The position numbers were made by a program, and so were the translations under genes. From assembly GCF_002811475.1 (NCBI RefSeq), contig NZ_NPDL01000015.1:1-35849 (forward strand): a stretch of 35,849 nucleotides of DNA, written 5' to 3'. Within the stretch, counting starts at the first letter, position 1; each line of letters begins with the position of its first letter. Below are positions 25,455-34,376 of the stretch, one piece after another. The notes beneath the pieces are model-generated. The model searched no databases. It was not told where the DNA came from and saw only the letters and a list, made by a program, of their open reading frames with translations. The stretch comes from Leptospira hartskeerlii. GTDB taxonomy: Bacteria > Spirochaetota > Leptospiria > Leptospirales > Leptospiraceae.

Positions 25455-26992
25455 GTAGGAAGAATTAAGTTCAGCATTTTTTCTGTAGCTAAAACAGCAG
25501 CCACTGTTTGATCGCAATGGATCCCCATGGTTTTGAAATTTTCTTCTTCATGGTTTTCCAGCGCTTTGTTCCAGGTAATCATTGTTTCTACGAGTGCGTC
25601 CGTTTTTCCACCGGGAGGAATCCGAACTTCATAATCTACTAGTCTTGGAATAGAAAGGCCAGCTTTGGAAGCGATACTATTCAGAGCAGACATGAAAGCG
25701 TCGTAACCACCGTCGCCTTCACCTTCTTCGGAATATTTTGTACCATGATATTCTAATTCTATACTTGCTTTTGGACGGATCCCGATCCCTGAGTTAATTT
25801 TACATCCAGTGATCTTGATCGCTTGTACGCTTGAATTTCCGGAAACATCTGCAATGATAAATGGCAAGTCTTCCGGTGTGATATTTTTGTTTTGGTCCCC
25901 AAGCTCTATTACTTTTTCCAAAACCTTTTTTTCGATTTCAGGAGAAAGTACAAGGCCAAGTTGTTTTAGATTTTCGGATATGCTTGCTTTTCCTGCAAGT
26001 TTCCCTAAAGCGTAACTTCTTTTTCTTCCGAAACGTTCCGGCAGGATTGGATTTGCGTATAAATTCCCTTTTTTATCTCCGTCGGCGTGGACTCCTGCAG
26101 TCTGGGTGAACACATCTTCTCCCACTACTGGACGGTTGGCAGAGATCCTTTTTCCGCTGAAAACTTCCACTAGTCTGCTTGCTTCAGAGATTGATTTTTC
26201 GTCCACATCTGTGCATACACCCACTTTATCGTGAAGTGCGGTGATCACTGCTTCGAGTGGAGAATTTCCTGCTCTTTCTCCTAATCCATTTACGCTAACG
26301 TGTAATCCTTTTACTCCTGCCTTGACTGCGAATAAACAGTTTGCTACGGAAAGATCATAATCGTTATGTCCATGGAATTCGAAATGTAGCTCCGGATGTT
26401 TTTGGGTTAGAAGAGAAATCCCTGAAAATGTTTCGTCAGGAGAAAGAACTCCCAATGTATCAGGTAAGAAAATTTTTCCTAATGGTTCTTTGGAAAGATG
26501 AGAAACAAAATCCAGAACATATTCTTTGCTGTTTAAATATCCATTGGACCAGTCTTCCAAGTATATATTCACTTCCAGGCCATTCTTCTTAGCGTAATGA
26601 ATGGTTTCGGATACTTCTTCAAAATGTTCTTTTGGAGTTTTTTTGAGCTGTCCCTCTAAATGTTTAAGGGAACCTTTTGTGAGTAGATTTAAGGTTTTAG
26701 CCCCGGAAGCAAGGATCCAATCCACACTCTTGTGAGAATCTACGAATCCCAGGATCTCTATCCGTTTTTCTAAGCCTTCGGAAGCTGCCCAGGACATGAT
26801 CCCACGAACACTTTCCAATTCACCTTGAGATACCCGAGCGGATGCGATCTCTACTCTATCTACTTTCAGATTTTGTAATAGAAATTTTGCGATATTTAGT
26901 TTTTCGGAAGCGGAGAAACTTACACCTCTGGTTTGCTCTCCATCTCTGAGAGTTACATCCAGGATTTGGACTTTAGGTCTTGTGTTTCCCAT
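25442..26992 (-). CDS. cimA: (R)-citramalate synthase CimA
   Basis: A 516-residue enzyme condensing pyruvate and acetyl-CoA to citramalate, the first step of the threonine-independent isoleucine route. The HMGL-like TIM barrel starts with LDVTLRDGEQT; R16, D17 and L81 fall at the positions known for pyruvate-specific Leptospira citramalate synthase, and the metal-binding HGHND motif is present. The C-terminal third is the LeuA-type allosteric dimerisation domain (with GEGDGGYDAFMSALNSI), the site of isoleucine feedback in characterised homologues. The length equals that of the L. interrogans enzyme as I recall it. It starts immediately after the smr-domain gene stop. 2-Isopropylmalate synthase is the alternative, disfavoured by L81. 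Confidence 0.93.
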   Translation of the reverse strand: MGNTRPKVQILDVTLRDGEQTRGVSFSASEKLNIAKFLLQNLKVDRVEIASARVSQGELESVRGIMSWAASEGLEKRIEILGFVDSHKSVDWILASGAKTLNLLTKGSLKHLEGQLKKTPKEHFEEVSETIHYAKKNGLEVNIYLEDWSNGYLNSKEYVLDFVSHLSKEPLGKIFLPDTLGVLSPDETFSGISLLTQKHPELHFEFHGHNDYDLSVANCLFAVKAGVKGLHVSVNGLGERAGNSPLEAVITALHDKVGVCTDVDEKSISEASRLVEVFSGKRISANRPVVGEDVFTQTAGVHADGDKKGNLYANPILPERFGRKRSYALGKLAGKASISENLKQLGLVLSPEIEKKVLEKVIELGDQNKNITPEDLPFIIADVSGNSSVQAIKITGCKINSGIGIRPKASIELEYHGTKYSEEGEGDGGYDAFMSALNSIASKAGLSIPRLVDYEVRIPPGGKTDALVETMITWNKALENHEEENFKTMGIHCDQTVAAVLATEKMLNLILPTWQT

Positions 26993-27310
26993 TTATTTTA
27001 AATACTTTTTTAGATCTTCCGAGGATGGGCCCATGATCTCCACAAGTGTGGAACCTGGGTTATTTGCCAGGTGAAGTCCCCCATCTTCTAAAATTTTCAG
27101 AAAGGAATGTGCTCGGATATAGTCGTCGGTCATTTTTTTCAAAATTCCCTCGCCTATCCCGTGTACAACTTCTACCAGGGTTTCCCCTTTCATGAATGCG
27201 GCTTGGATTTCCCGGTCCAAAAGCCGATACGCCTCTTCATATCTCATTTTGCGGATATAAATCGACTTGGGACCTTTTCGGTTCCCGTCAGAATGTTTCC
27301 CTCTCGCCAT
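26993..27310 (-). CDS. Small Smr-domain protein
   Basis: A 105-residue protein made almost entirely of one Smr domain, as found at the C-terminus of MutS2. The core is EVVHGIGEGILKKM (HGxG loop), preceded by the helix YEEAYRLLDREIQAAFMKG and a very basic N-terminus (MARGKHSDGNRKGPK) suited to nucleic-acid contact. Smr domains are often RNA or DNA nicking or binding modules; some single-domain members lack activity. The LDxH motif common upstream is not clear here. Its stop abuts the cimA start, so it leads the smr-cimA-pth operon. Confidence 0.8.
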   Translation of the reverse strand: MARGKHSDGNRKGPKSIYIRKMRYEEAYRLLDREIQAAFMKGETLVEVVHGIGEGILKKMTDDYIRAHSFLKILEDGGLHLANNPGSTLVEIMGPSSEDLKKYLK

Positions 27311-27435
27311 TCTAAGACCATCCTAGGCGGACCTTTTCTCTCGAAAACAAAGAAATTGGATTTTTGCTTTCCCTTTAGAAGGCCCATGGTAGAGTTTTCC
27401 TTTCCCAAAATGTTAAAAAGGAATCCTGCAAGCTT

Positions 27436-28977
27436 GTGACGGAAGAAACAGAACGCAAAATTTCCAAGAATACGGAAAAACGTAGGGCCGCAATTTGCGG
27501 AGGAACTCTCGGAAGAGAAAACCGTTATTATATCCGAGGACAGGTAGTAGATATCTCCGTCAGCGAAGAAATGATGGATCCTAAAAAATGGGACCTTCTC
27601 ACAGGCTTATTCCAAGGACAAGAAAAAGAGATCACTCCATTCTTAGACTACGGACTCGAGTCAGTGCGTAAGCCTATCCTTCTCGCTGAAATTGTGGATC
27701 AGTCTGGAAAAGTGTTACATCGTTCTCCTGAAATCAGAGGAGACGAAAGTGGATTTTTCTTTCATGAGTTTACTTTTCCTTTGGCTCCGGGAAATTATAC
27801 GTTCCATATTCATTTTCTAAAACCGGACTCTTATAGACAGTTTGGAAAGGACTTGGCCTATTTAAACACTCCCGGCAAACATGAGTTAGTCTCCCAGAGC
27901 CTGATCGGAATGGGTGCATTACGTATTTTATCCGAAGAATATACCGGGATCGTAACGACTTCCGATATTGATCAGACCTATCTTGCCACCGACATTCATT
28001 CCAATAAGGGAAAAATTTCCACATTATTCGAAACACCTGAGCAGAAGTTGCCTTTGCCAGGTATGCCTACTTTATTTAAGGAATTGAGAGAGGCTACGTC
28101 GGATTCTCCACTTTGTTTTATTTCTGCGAGTCCCCATTTTTTCAGAAGAACCTTGCTTTCTACATTCAGGACACAAGGTGTTAAAACAGAATCACTTCAC
28201 TTAAAGTATCTGGAAGGCACTTTGAAAGGAATGGTGGATAAGTTTTGGGACACTCTTTCTCATCCTACTAGATTTTTGACGGAAGGTCTTTGGGGAGCTG
28301 TGGAAAGAGTTCGTAAATTTGCAGGATCTTCTTTTCAAAGTTTATTTGATCAATTGGCATATAAACTTACGATCCTTCTCCGAGATAGGATCTATCTTCC
28401 TACGAATTCCAAGGAGATCTTACTCGGAGATAATACTGAAAGTGATTATCTGATCTTTATACTCTACCAGTTTATTCTAACCGGGGCATTACAAGGCAAA
28501 GAATTAGAGGATTACCTATACAAGCTGAACTTTCTCGGAAGAGATGCGATTACTAGAGATAACGCAAAACTTATCAGAGAACTCGCAGAAGAAAATCGCA
28601 GGATCCACGGAGATATCAATCCGGTTCAATTGGTTTTGGTAAATAAAACGGAACTTGGTCCTCCTTCTGAAGAAATGAAATGGAATGTGAGAAGCGCTCT
28701 TCCTACCGGCTTAGATCCTTGGAAAATGGAAGGAATTGAACCTTATATTCCTACGGATGGAGCACTGGGTTTCGCACTTGTAATGGTAGAACGGGATATT
28801 TTGGATCTTTCTTCCGTTTTGAAAATTTCAGGGGATATGGCAGGACAATGGTTCGAAGGAAAGGTAATAGAGCCAAATGTTCTATTGGAACTTGCTAAAA
28901 AATTAGAACTTCCAGTAGAAACCGATCCTATTCATAAAAAGTTTGTAAAAACTTTAAAAGAAGTATTGGAAGCCTAG
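27436..28977 (+). CDS. App1-type phosphatase domain protein (DUF2183)
   Basis: A 513-residue cytoplasmic protein. Residues about 30-155 form a beta-rich N-terminal domain. The central part has HAD-like signatures of the App1/DUF2183 phosphatidate-phosphatase family: SDIDQTYLATD (motif I, D-x-D-x-T, about 177-187), LCFISASPHFFRR (motif II Ser, then the SASP-like turn) and LLGDNTESDYLIF (motif IV). Yeast App1 dephosphorylates phosphatidate; the bacterial substrate is unknown. The last about 130 residues are less conserved. The start is GTG 27436. The stop interlocks with the DedA gene (CTAG, 28974-28977). Confidence 0.75.
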   Translation: MTEETERKISKNTEKRRAAICGGTLGRENRYYIRGQVVDISVSEEMMDPKKWDLLTGLFQGQEKEITPFLDYGLESVRKPILLAEIVDQSGKVLHRSPEIRGDESGFFFHEFTFPLAPGNYTFHIHFLKPDSYRQFGKDLAYLNTPGKHELVSQSLIGMGALRILSEEYTGIVTTSDIDQTYLATDIHSNKGKISTLFETPEQKLPLPGMPTLFKELREATSDSPLCFISASPHFFRRTLLSTFRTQGVKTESLHLKYLEGTLKGMVDKFWDTLSHPTRFLTEGLWGAVERVRKFAGSSFQSLFDQLAYKLTILLRDRIYLPTNSKEILLGDNTESDYLIFILYQFILTGALQGKELEDYLYKLNFLGRDAITRDNAKLIRELAEENRRIHGDINPVQLVLVNKTELGPPSEEMKWNVRSALPTGLDPWKMEGIEPYIPTDGALGFALVMVERDILDLSSVLKISGDMAGQWFEGKVIEPNVLLELAKKLELPVETDPIHKKFVKTLKEVLEA

Positions 28978-29618
28978 GCTTCCTTTCTCTTTTCAAAAAA
29001 CTTTTTATAGATTATAAATCCGATAACTGCTGTCACGAAGAAGCCTGTAAAAATTTTATTATATAGAGCTAAAAATTCCAGGACCTTCTCCCAATGAGAT
29101 CCTAGATAAAATCCCCCGTAAATCAATATCCCACACCAAATAGTAACTGCTAATGTGAATGCAGAGAAGAATAAGATCGGCTTCATATCCACCATTCCTG
29201 CAACTATAGAAACAAAGAAACGGATCCCCGCAGAGAATCTGGAAAAGATCACTACGACTACTCCATTTCTAGAAAACCAATCTAAGGTTTTTTGGATGGA
29301 TTCTTCGTTGTATAATTCCGATTTGAATGGGAAGTTCTTATTCTTCAGCCACTCCAAAAGTTTATGGCCGAATGCATACATGACCCATGCGCCTGCTAGA
29401 TTTCCAATCAGAGTGCTTGAGACCAGTTCCCAAAAACTTAAGGCACCTCTTGCGAGTAAAAATCCTCCAAATGCAGTAACCGTATCTCCTGGCCAAGGTG
29501 GAAAAACGTTTTCGGTAAAATTGGAAAATGCGAAAAAAAACCAGACAAGGGCGCTGGGCAGACCAGATACCCAATCCAATAGAGTTTGGATATAAAAATC
29601 GAATCCGGCGAATTGCAT
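28974..29618 (-). CDS. DedA-family (VTT domain) membrane protein
   Basis: A 214-residue inner-membrane protein with about five hydrophobic segments. DedA hallmarks: ENVFPPWPGDTV (re-entrant loop with acidic residue and PGD/PGE), GNLAGAWVMYAFGH, and FSRFSAGIRFFVSIVAGM (the F-x-R-F...R loop). Several DedA members translocate polyprenyl-phosphate or phospholipids and support membrane proton balance. It converges with the App1-like phosphatase gene, sharing a CTAG stop overlap, and diverges from the next plus-strand gene. The phospholipid theme with its neighbour may be coincidence. Confidence 0.88.
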   Translation of the reverse strand: MQFAGFDFYIQTLLDWVSGLPSALVWFFFAFSNFTENVFPPWPGDTVTAFGGFLLARGALSFWELVSSTLIGNLAGAWVMYAFGHKLLEWLKNKNFPFKSELYNEESIQKTLDWFSRNGVVVVIFSRFSAGIRFFVSIVAGMVDMKPILFFSAFTLAVTIWCGILIYGGFYLGSHWEKVLEFLALYNKIFTGFFVTAVIGFIIYKKFFEKRKEA

Positions 29619-29665
29619 CTAGAAAAGGATTGTCAAGGGGGAAGCGTTAGATTCAACTAAATTTC

Positions 29666-30184
29666 GTGGAAGGCCGTAGTTTCTCGCAAGTCCTCGGTTC
29701 GGTTCTAATATTTTTACTGATCGGGAATCTTTCTATTTTTGCTCAGGATACCAAATTGCCCGATTTGATGAGTCCTGATCCTGTAAAAACCAAAAAGGTC
29801 AAAGACAGACCTAAAATTTTCAGGCATAACCAACTCACTATCGTAGAAAAACCGTACAAGGCGCCTTCTTCTATTCCTAGTAATTTTGTTCCGGACGATT
29901 CTGAGGTATTGTTTTTTACCGAATTAAAGGCGGATCGTCTTTTGGATAATAAGGAAGCGGTTGTAGTTTTTAAAACTTCTCTTCCAAAAACTACTATGGA
30001 GAGATATTACGAATATTTGATCTCCAGTTTCGGCCATAAAATTTTACAGAGCCAAAAATCTGAGGAGAAAAGTTTGTATTTGGTGGATGTTCTTCGGCAT
30101 AAGATACTGGCGATCACCATCCATTCCGAAGAAAAAGGAAGTACCGTAAAATTATTCCAGAAAACCACGAGTGGAGGATTCTGA
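29666..30184 (+). CDS. Secreted hypothetical protein
   Basis: A 172-residue protein with a signal peptide (VLGSVLIFLLIGNLSIFAQ, about residues 9-27) and probable cleavage after AQ. The mature part starts with a Lys/Pro-rich linker, then a compact alpha/beta domain (VLFFTELKADRLLDNKEAVVVF, MERYYEYLISSFGHKIL, LAITIHSEEKG). The LPKTTMERYYEYLISSFG region is reminiscent of small exported domains seen in many spirochaete proteins; I cannot name it. The start is GTG 29666 with no clear Shine-Dalgarno. Its TGA overlaps the ATG of the permease (TGATG), so they are co-expressed. Confidence 0.65.
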   Translation: MEGRSFSQVLGSVLIFLLIGNLSIFAQDTKLPDLMSPDPVKTKKVKDRPKIFRHNQLTIVEKPYKAPSSIPSNFVPDDSEVLFFTELKADRLLDNKEAVVVFKTSLPKTTMERYYEYLISSFGHKILQSQKSEEKSLYLVDVLRHKILAITIHSEEKGSTVKLFQKTTSGGF

Positions 30185-31296
30185 TGTCCCCCAAAGAAGG
30201 ACAGGAAACCAACCGAAAACTTTTTAACCTGATCTTAGGTATATTTTGTATCGGGACAGGACTTCTACTCTTCGTAGTTTTAAGACCTTATTTTTATTCC
30301 GCACTTGTTGCTTTGATCTTATATTTAGCCACTCGAAAACAATATAAACAATTAAGAAGACTGATCGGTCCTAGGTTTGAGCCATTAGCTCCTTGGATCA
30401 TGATCGGTTCCGTTTGTATGATCGTAATTTTGCCTTCTTATTTTATGATCCGCACATTGATCGAAGAATCTCTTTCCATTTTATTCAAGATCAGGATCTC
30501 TCTTTCTGAAGATAAGATCATCGATACGATCATGAGTTTGAATATTCTCACCGATCTATTTACGGATAATCCTTTCTTTTGGGTCAAGCTTCCTGAAATT
30601 TACGGGGACTTTGCTAAGAATTATATAGATATCTTAAACTTAGACAGTTTATATGCTGTTTTGAGTAATGCCTCTTCTTTTATTTTAGGTTCTATTGATC
30701 TTCCTGCCGGTATCATCATGAATCTGTTCTTCTCACTTTTACTTTTGTTCTTCTTCTACCAAGATGGAAGAAAGATAGAAAGATTCATTTTAGATAATTT
30801 GCCTTTTTCCACAGAAGTAGAGGAACAAGTAGGTAGAAAAGTCGCCTCCGCGGTTCAAACAGTGTTTAAGGGAAATCTAATTGTTTCCATTATGCAAGGA
30901 GCTGGAGTTTATATTCTTCTTTTGTTTGCAAAAATTTCCAATCCATTCTTATACGCTAGTCTTGCGGCATTCTTCTCATTGATCCCGGTGATCGGAACCT
31001 CGGTTGTTTGGTTGCCGATCGGGCTTTATTTGATGTTCATTGAGAATAATATTATAGGTGCGAGCTTATTCATGGTAATGGGCCTCACCTTGTATATCGT
31101 TCTGGAGAATGTTGTAAAACCTAAGATGTTGGATAAAAAGCTTAGGATCCATCCTTTGCTAATCTTTTTGTCTTTGATCGGAGGGATCCAGGAATTCGGG
31201 ATCATGGGACTGGTGCTCGGACCGGTTGCGGTCACAATGGTTGTGATCCTTTGGGACTTCTGGAAATTATACAGAAAAGACTTTTTTGCCAGTTAA
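30184..31296 (+). CDS. AI-2E family permease (PerM/TqsA-like)
   Basis: A 370-residue inner-membrane protein of the AI-2E transporter family. About seven to eight helices: a pair near the start (LGIFCIGTGLLLFVVLRPYFYSALVALILYLA), a large cytosolic/periplasmic loop, then the conserved second half with FSLIPVIGTSVVWLPIGLYL and the terminal GIMGLVLGPVAVTMVVILWDFW (family FGxxGLxLGP). Members export AI-2 or act as Na+/H+ antiporters; substrate cannot be assigned. It overlaps the secreted hypothetical gene by a base pair and is followed after 6 bp by xseA. Confidence 0.88.
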   Translation: MSPKEGQETNRKLFNLILGIFCIGTGLLLFVVLRPYFYSALVALILYLATRKQYKQLRRLIGPRFEPLAPWIMIGSVCMIVILPSYFMIRTLIEESLSILFKIRISLSEDKIIDTIMSLNILTDLFTDNPFFWVKLPEIYGDFAKNYIDILNLDSLYAVLSNASSFILGSIDLPAGIIMNLFFSLLLLFFFYQDGRKIERFILDNLPFSTEVEEQVGRKVASAVQTVFKGNLIVSIMQGAGVYILLLFAKISNPFLYASLAAFFSLIPVIGTSVVWLPIGLYLMFIENNIIGASLFMVMGLTLYIVLENVVKPKMLDKKLRIHPLLIFLSLIGGIQEFGIMGLVLGPVAVTMVVILWDFWKLYRKDFFAS

Positions 31297-31302
31297 TTTC
31301 TG

Positions 31303-32580
31303 ATGGAAGAAACAAAAACATATTCCGTTTCGGAAATCAATTCCATCGTTAAACAACTTCTAACCGGTCCGGACATTCTTCGGAATATCTGGATCCAAGG
31401 AGAGATCTCTAATTATTCCAAATCTCATCAAGGTCATATTTATTTTAACCTAAAAGATCCTAAGTCTCTTATTGCCTGTACTTTTTTCTCTTATAGTAAT
31501 GGAAGATATAAGGGAAAACCTCTGGAAAATGGAATGGAGATCAAGGCGTTCGGTGCGATCTCCGTTTATGAACCTAGGGGCCAATATAATTTAAATATTT
31601 CTAAAATAGAAGAGTTAGGACAAGGGGACCTTCTACTTCAAATAGAAGAATTAAAAAGAAAACTTGCTGCGCAGGGAATATTTGATCCGGAAAGAAAAAG
31701 GAAGCTTCCTGCATTTCCTTGGAGAATTGGAGTTGCCACTTCTCCTACCGGAGCGGCTATCGAAGATATTATTCGTATTTCTAAACAAAGATTTCCTAAT
31801 ATAGATATTTTGATCTCTCCTTGCCTTGTTCAGGGAGATGGAGCACCCGAATCCATTATTTCTGCTATCAAACAATTAAATGACCCTAAGTGGGACGTGG
31901 ATCTGATCATTGCAGGTCGAGGCGGTGGAAGTACTGAAGACTTGATGGCGTTTAATGACGAAAAAGTGGTCCTCGCATTTGCAGAAAGCCGAGTTCCTAT
32001 TATTTCTGCAGTTGGGCACCAGATAGATTCCGTTCTTTCGGATTTGGCTGCGGATCATTTTGCTCCTACTCCTACGGCCGCTGCAGAAATGGCCGTGCCG
32101 GAAATGGAATTAGTAGAATCGGGACTTGCAGAATTTGAAGTACGACTTAAGATCGCTTTAAAAAATCAGGCTGGCAATCTAAAAGAAAAGTTAAGGATAC
32201 TCACGAATAAAAAAGCATTCTTAGATCCTAGATCCATGTTGAATGATCGGATCTTACAACTAGACGAGATCAATTCTAGAATAAATCTATTGGGCAAAAA
32301 TTATTTGATGAGCGCCCAGAATAAATTTAGCCCTGTATCGACAGGACTTTTAACTTCTTTTAAATCCCATTTGGAAAGAAAGAAGAAGGAGTTCCAACTT
32401 CTCTCCGGAAAGTTAGAAGGCTTTTCCCCTTTAGGAACTTTGAAAAGAGGATACTCTGTGGTCCGTAAGAAAGGAAAAAAAGTCGTTACATCTCCGACAC
32501 AATTGGAGAAAGAGGAAGAACTAGAGGTCATATTGGCGGAAGGTAGGATTCGGGTTTCTTACCAAGGTGAAATACAATGA
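31303..32580 (+). CDS. xseA: Exodeoxyribonuclease VII large subunit
   Basis: A 425-residue catalytic subunit of exonuclease VII, which degrades single-stranded DNA in repair. The N-terminal OB-fold (residues 1-100: [32 protein letters not shown]) is followed by the nuclease core with [17 protein letters not shown] and [31 protein letters not shown], then a coiled-coil (about 265-365) and the C-terminal [13 protein letters not shown] segment. It overlaps xseB by 4 nt (ATGA). The length is typical. Confidence 0.97.
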   Translation: MEETKTYSVSEINSIVKQLLTGPDILRNIWIQGEISNYSKSHQGHIYFNLKDPKSLIACTFFSYSNGRYKGKPLENGMEIKAFGAISVYEPRGQYNLNISKIEELGQGDLLLQIEELKRKLAAQGIFDPERKRKLPAFPWRIGVATSPTGAAIEDIIRISKQRFPNIDILISPCLVQGDGAPESIISAIKQLNDPKWDVDLIIAGRGGGSTEDLMAFNDEKVVLAFAESRVPIISAVGHQIDSVLSDLAADHFAPTPTAAAEMAVPEMELVESGLAEFEVRLKIALKNQAGNLKEKLRILTNKKAFLDPRSMLNDRILQLDEINSRINLLGKNYLMSAQNKFSPVSTGLLTSFKSHLERKKKEFQLLSGKLEGFSPLGTLKRGYSVVRKKGKKVVTSPTQLEKEEELEVILAEGRIRVSYQGEIQ

Positions 32581-32864
32581 GCAAAAAGACAGAAATCAGT
32601 TTTGAACAAGCCCTAACCGAATTGGAGCAGATCGCAGAAAATTTGGAAAGAGGACAATTGACCTTAGAAGAATCCATTAAATCTTATGAAAGAGGGATGG
32701 AACTAAAGATCCTTTGCCAATCCATCCTTGCGGAAGCCGAAGGAAAAATTGAATATCTTTCCAAATCAGGAAGCGGAGAGACCCAAAAGAAAACTGCAAG
32801 TCCTAAGTCGGAAACTTCTTCTAGAGCGGCGACACCACCGTCGGACGATGACGAGTTATTTTAA
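32577..32864 (+). CDS. xseB: Exodeoxyribonuclease VII small subunit
   Basis: A 95-residue small subunit that wraps the coiled coil of XseA. The conserved core is [19 protein letters not shown] followed by [17 protein letters not shown] Ser/Thr-rich, acidic C-terminal tail (from about residue 65) extends beyond the usual 70-80 residues. The ATG overlaps the xseA stop (ATGA). Its stop interlocks with the convergent DUF2752 gene (TTAA, 32861-32864). Confidence 0.95.
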   Translation: MSKKTEISFEQALTELEQIAENLERGQLTLEESIKSYERGMELKILCQSILAEAEGKIEYLSKSGSGETQKKTASPKSETSSRAATPPSDDDELF

Positions 32865-33247
32865 TAGAAATGTTTGATATAGTACCAAACAAAAATTGAA
32901 ATAACTCCCAAATACGCAAAAAATTCAGTAAAACGATTTTCTAAAATTTTTCTCCAAACCTGTTTACCGAAATTCCAGCGGACGATCAAACCGGAAAATC
33001 CTAAAATGGAGACCGGAATTCCGAACGGATGATATTCCCAAGACTGGGAGAAATCTCCTCTAAAAAAACAGATCACAGATCTAGTTAGTCCGCAGCCAGG
33101 ACAATCCCAACCTGTTAAATGTTTCCACCAGCAGATCGTAAACCAATGTTCCGATTCGCTATCTAATGGTAACAGAAAAGAAATCGCAATTGTTATTAAT
33201 AAGAAGACAATTGAGGAAAATATAAGCGGAAGGAACGAACGAAACAT
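32861..33247 (-). CDS. DUF2752 membrane protein
   Basis: A 128-residue membrane protein. The DUF2752 signature is intact: [20 protein letters not shown] with a C-x2-C-like pair and a Trp/Gly-rich entry, then [16 protein letters not shown], and helices before and after. The function of the family is unknown. I chose ATG 33247, next to the first helix ([16 protein letters not shown]). The open frame extends 30 codons further, but that part is simply the read-through of a hairpin and of the next gene's 3' end. No Shine-Dalgarno precedes the ATG because the hairpin ends 3 nt before it. Confidence 0.75.
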   Translation of the reverse strand: MFRSFLPLIFSSIVFLLITIAISFLLPLDSESEHWFTICWWKHLTGWDCPGCGLTRSVICFFRGDFSQSWEYHPFGIPVSILGFSGLIVRWNFGKQVWRKILENRFTEFFAYLGVISIFVWYYIKHFY

Positions 33248-33250
33248 AGA

Positions 33251-33287
33251 ATTAGAAGCCGAACCTGAAACAGGCTCGGCTTCTAAT
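33251..33287 (-). terminator. Long hairpin after the DUF5684 gene, directly before the DUF2752 start
   Basis: ATTAGAAGCCGA and TCGGCTTCTAAT form a 12-bp stem, continued past one mismatch by CCTG/CAGG around a 3-nt loop. It lies just 12 bp past the DUF5684 stop (33300), as expected for a terminator, but it lacks a U-tract (minus strand continues TCTATGTTTC) and touches the DUF2752 start codon. It may instead control translation or RNA stability. Confidence 0.6.
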
Positions 33288-33299
33288 ATTAGAAATTTC

Positions 33300-33668
33300 T
33301 CAAGCTGATTTTGCAGCTGGTCCCACATATTTTGCATCAGAAAATGCTAATATCGGATATCCGACCGCAAAAATGAAAAGTACTGCATAACCCGCAGTTT
33401 TACCGAATGATTTTGCTAAATCGATAGCGGTAATAATGCTGATAACGATACCAACGCAAGGAATGAAAAATAGGATCAACCACCAACCTGGTCTTCCAAT
33501 AATTTCCATTAATACATAAAGGTTATAGATAGGAATGATCCCTGCCCAACCAGGCTTTCCTGCTTTTTCGAAAATTTTCCATAAGGAAACTAGGAATACT
33601 CCAATGATCGCTATATAAACGATTGCGGTTATGATCAAACCGATTCCTGAACCTGAATTTTCTTCCAT
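33300..33668 (-). CDS. DUF5684-type small membrane protein
   Basis: A 122-residue membrane protein with four helices. The signature FEKAGKPGWAGIIPIYNLYVLMEIIGRPGWW, followed by LILFFIPCVGIVI and LAKSFGK, is the pattern of DUF5684/'signal peptidase I-like' small membrane proteins found in many bacteria. No catalytic Ser/Lys dyad is visible, so a peptidase role is not supported. It lies upstream of DUF2752 on the same strand. Confidence 0.75.
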   Translation of the reverse strand: MEENSGSGIGLIITAIVYIAIIGVFLVSLWKIFEKAGKPGWAGIIPIYNLYVLMEIIGRPGWWLILFFIPCVGIVISIITAIDLAKSFGKTAGYAVLFIFAVGYPILAFSDAKYVGPAAKSA

Positions 33669-33781
33669 TCGTTTTGCTCCAAAAATAGAATCTGAGGAAG
33701 TATATTTTTAATTTCAGGAAAGCAAGAAGAAAATTTACGAAATTTTTAATTTCCTAAATAGATCGAACGGTTTAATCGGGA

Positions 33782-34258
33782 TCACTGTACCGACAAAGTA
33801 ATGGTTCCGGCATTCGTGACCGGAATGACCAAACAGCGGGTGGAACCGTTTGTAGTACTTACCCCGGAATAGGATTCGGTCCCTATATTCTCACTTCTAA
33901 CTTCTACCTGACTGAAATCCGTCGGAATTAGTACGGAATTTTCCGTACCGATCCACAAATCGGCTTCCCCACTTGTAAAACTAACATTGAAGGTATTTGT
34001 TGCGCCGTTTCCGGTAAAAGAATAGAAATAATAGTAATAACTTGCTCCGGAGAATGTATTGGATCCTCCAGTAACGATCGTGGGAACTGCAGAATCAGCA
34101 CATCCTCCACTCGGCACCGGGGTGAAACTGGCGCCGTAAGCAGAGTATAGTAAACTAGCCGCAGTATCATCCGTAGAATCTGTGTCTCCATTGGAACAAG
34201 CTACAGTAAGTAAGAGGAATAAGGAAGTTAGAGTCTTAGGGTTCAATAAAAGCCTCAT
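33782..34258 (-). CDS. Small lipoprotein with a beta-sandwich-like domain
   Basis: A 158-residue lipoprotein. The signal ends in the lipobox LTVAC with lipidated C21, a spirochaete-style box. The mature part is Ser/Thr/Gly/Tyr-rich and beta-stranded (YYYYFYSFTGNGATNTFNVSF, EADLWIGTEN), ending with GTITLSVQ. This resembles a PPC-type domain that binds or stabilises exported proteins, but the match is only by pattern. Two further cysteines (C53 and C142, TRCLVIPV) may form a disulfide. A single gene; probably surface or periplasmic. Confidence 0.75.
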   Translation of the reverse strand: MRLLLNPKTLTSLFLLLTVACSNGDTDSTDDTAASLLYSAYGASFTPVPSGGCADSAVPTIVTGGSNTFSGASYYYYFYSFTGNGATNTFNVSFTSGEADLWIGTENSVLIPTDFSQVEVRSENIGTESYSGVSTTNGSTRCLVIPVTNAGTITLSVQ

Positions 34259-34345
34259 AAAAATAAGCTCTTTTTATCTTAGAACCTATTCTTCACTTTT
34301 CGTTCCAGAGACCAAACTTTTTCTTTTGGAGTTTTAGATACAAAA

Positions 34346-34369
34346 AAGGCCCGCTTGATTGCGGGCCTT
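34346..34369 (-). terminator. Rho-independent terminator of the dipeptidase gene
   Basis: AAGGCCCGC and GCGGGCCTT (34346-34354, 34361-34369) form a 9-bp GC-rich stem with a 6-nt loop, 7 bp past the dipeptidase stop. On the minus strand the stem runs straight into TTTTTT. It is a classic terminator. Confidence 0.92.
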
Positions 34370-34376
34370 GGTTTAG

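Noticed and set aside
33248..33337. Longer N-terminus for the DUF2752 protein
   Set aside because: The extra 30 codons encode the arms of a hairpin and the 3' end of the DUF5684 gene, with no membrane-protein character.
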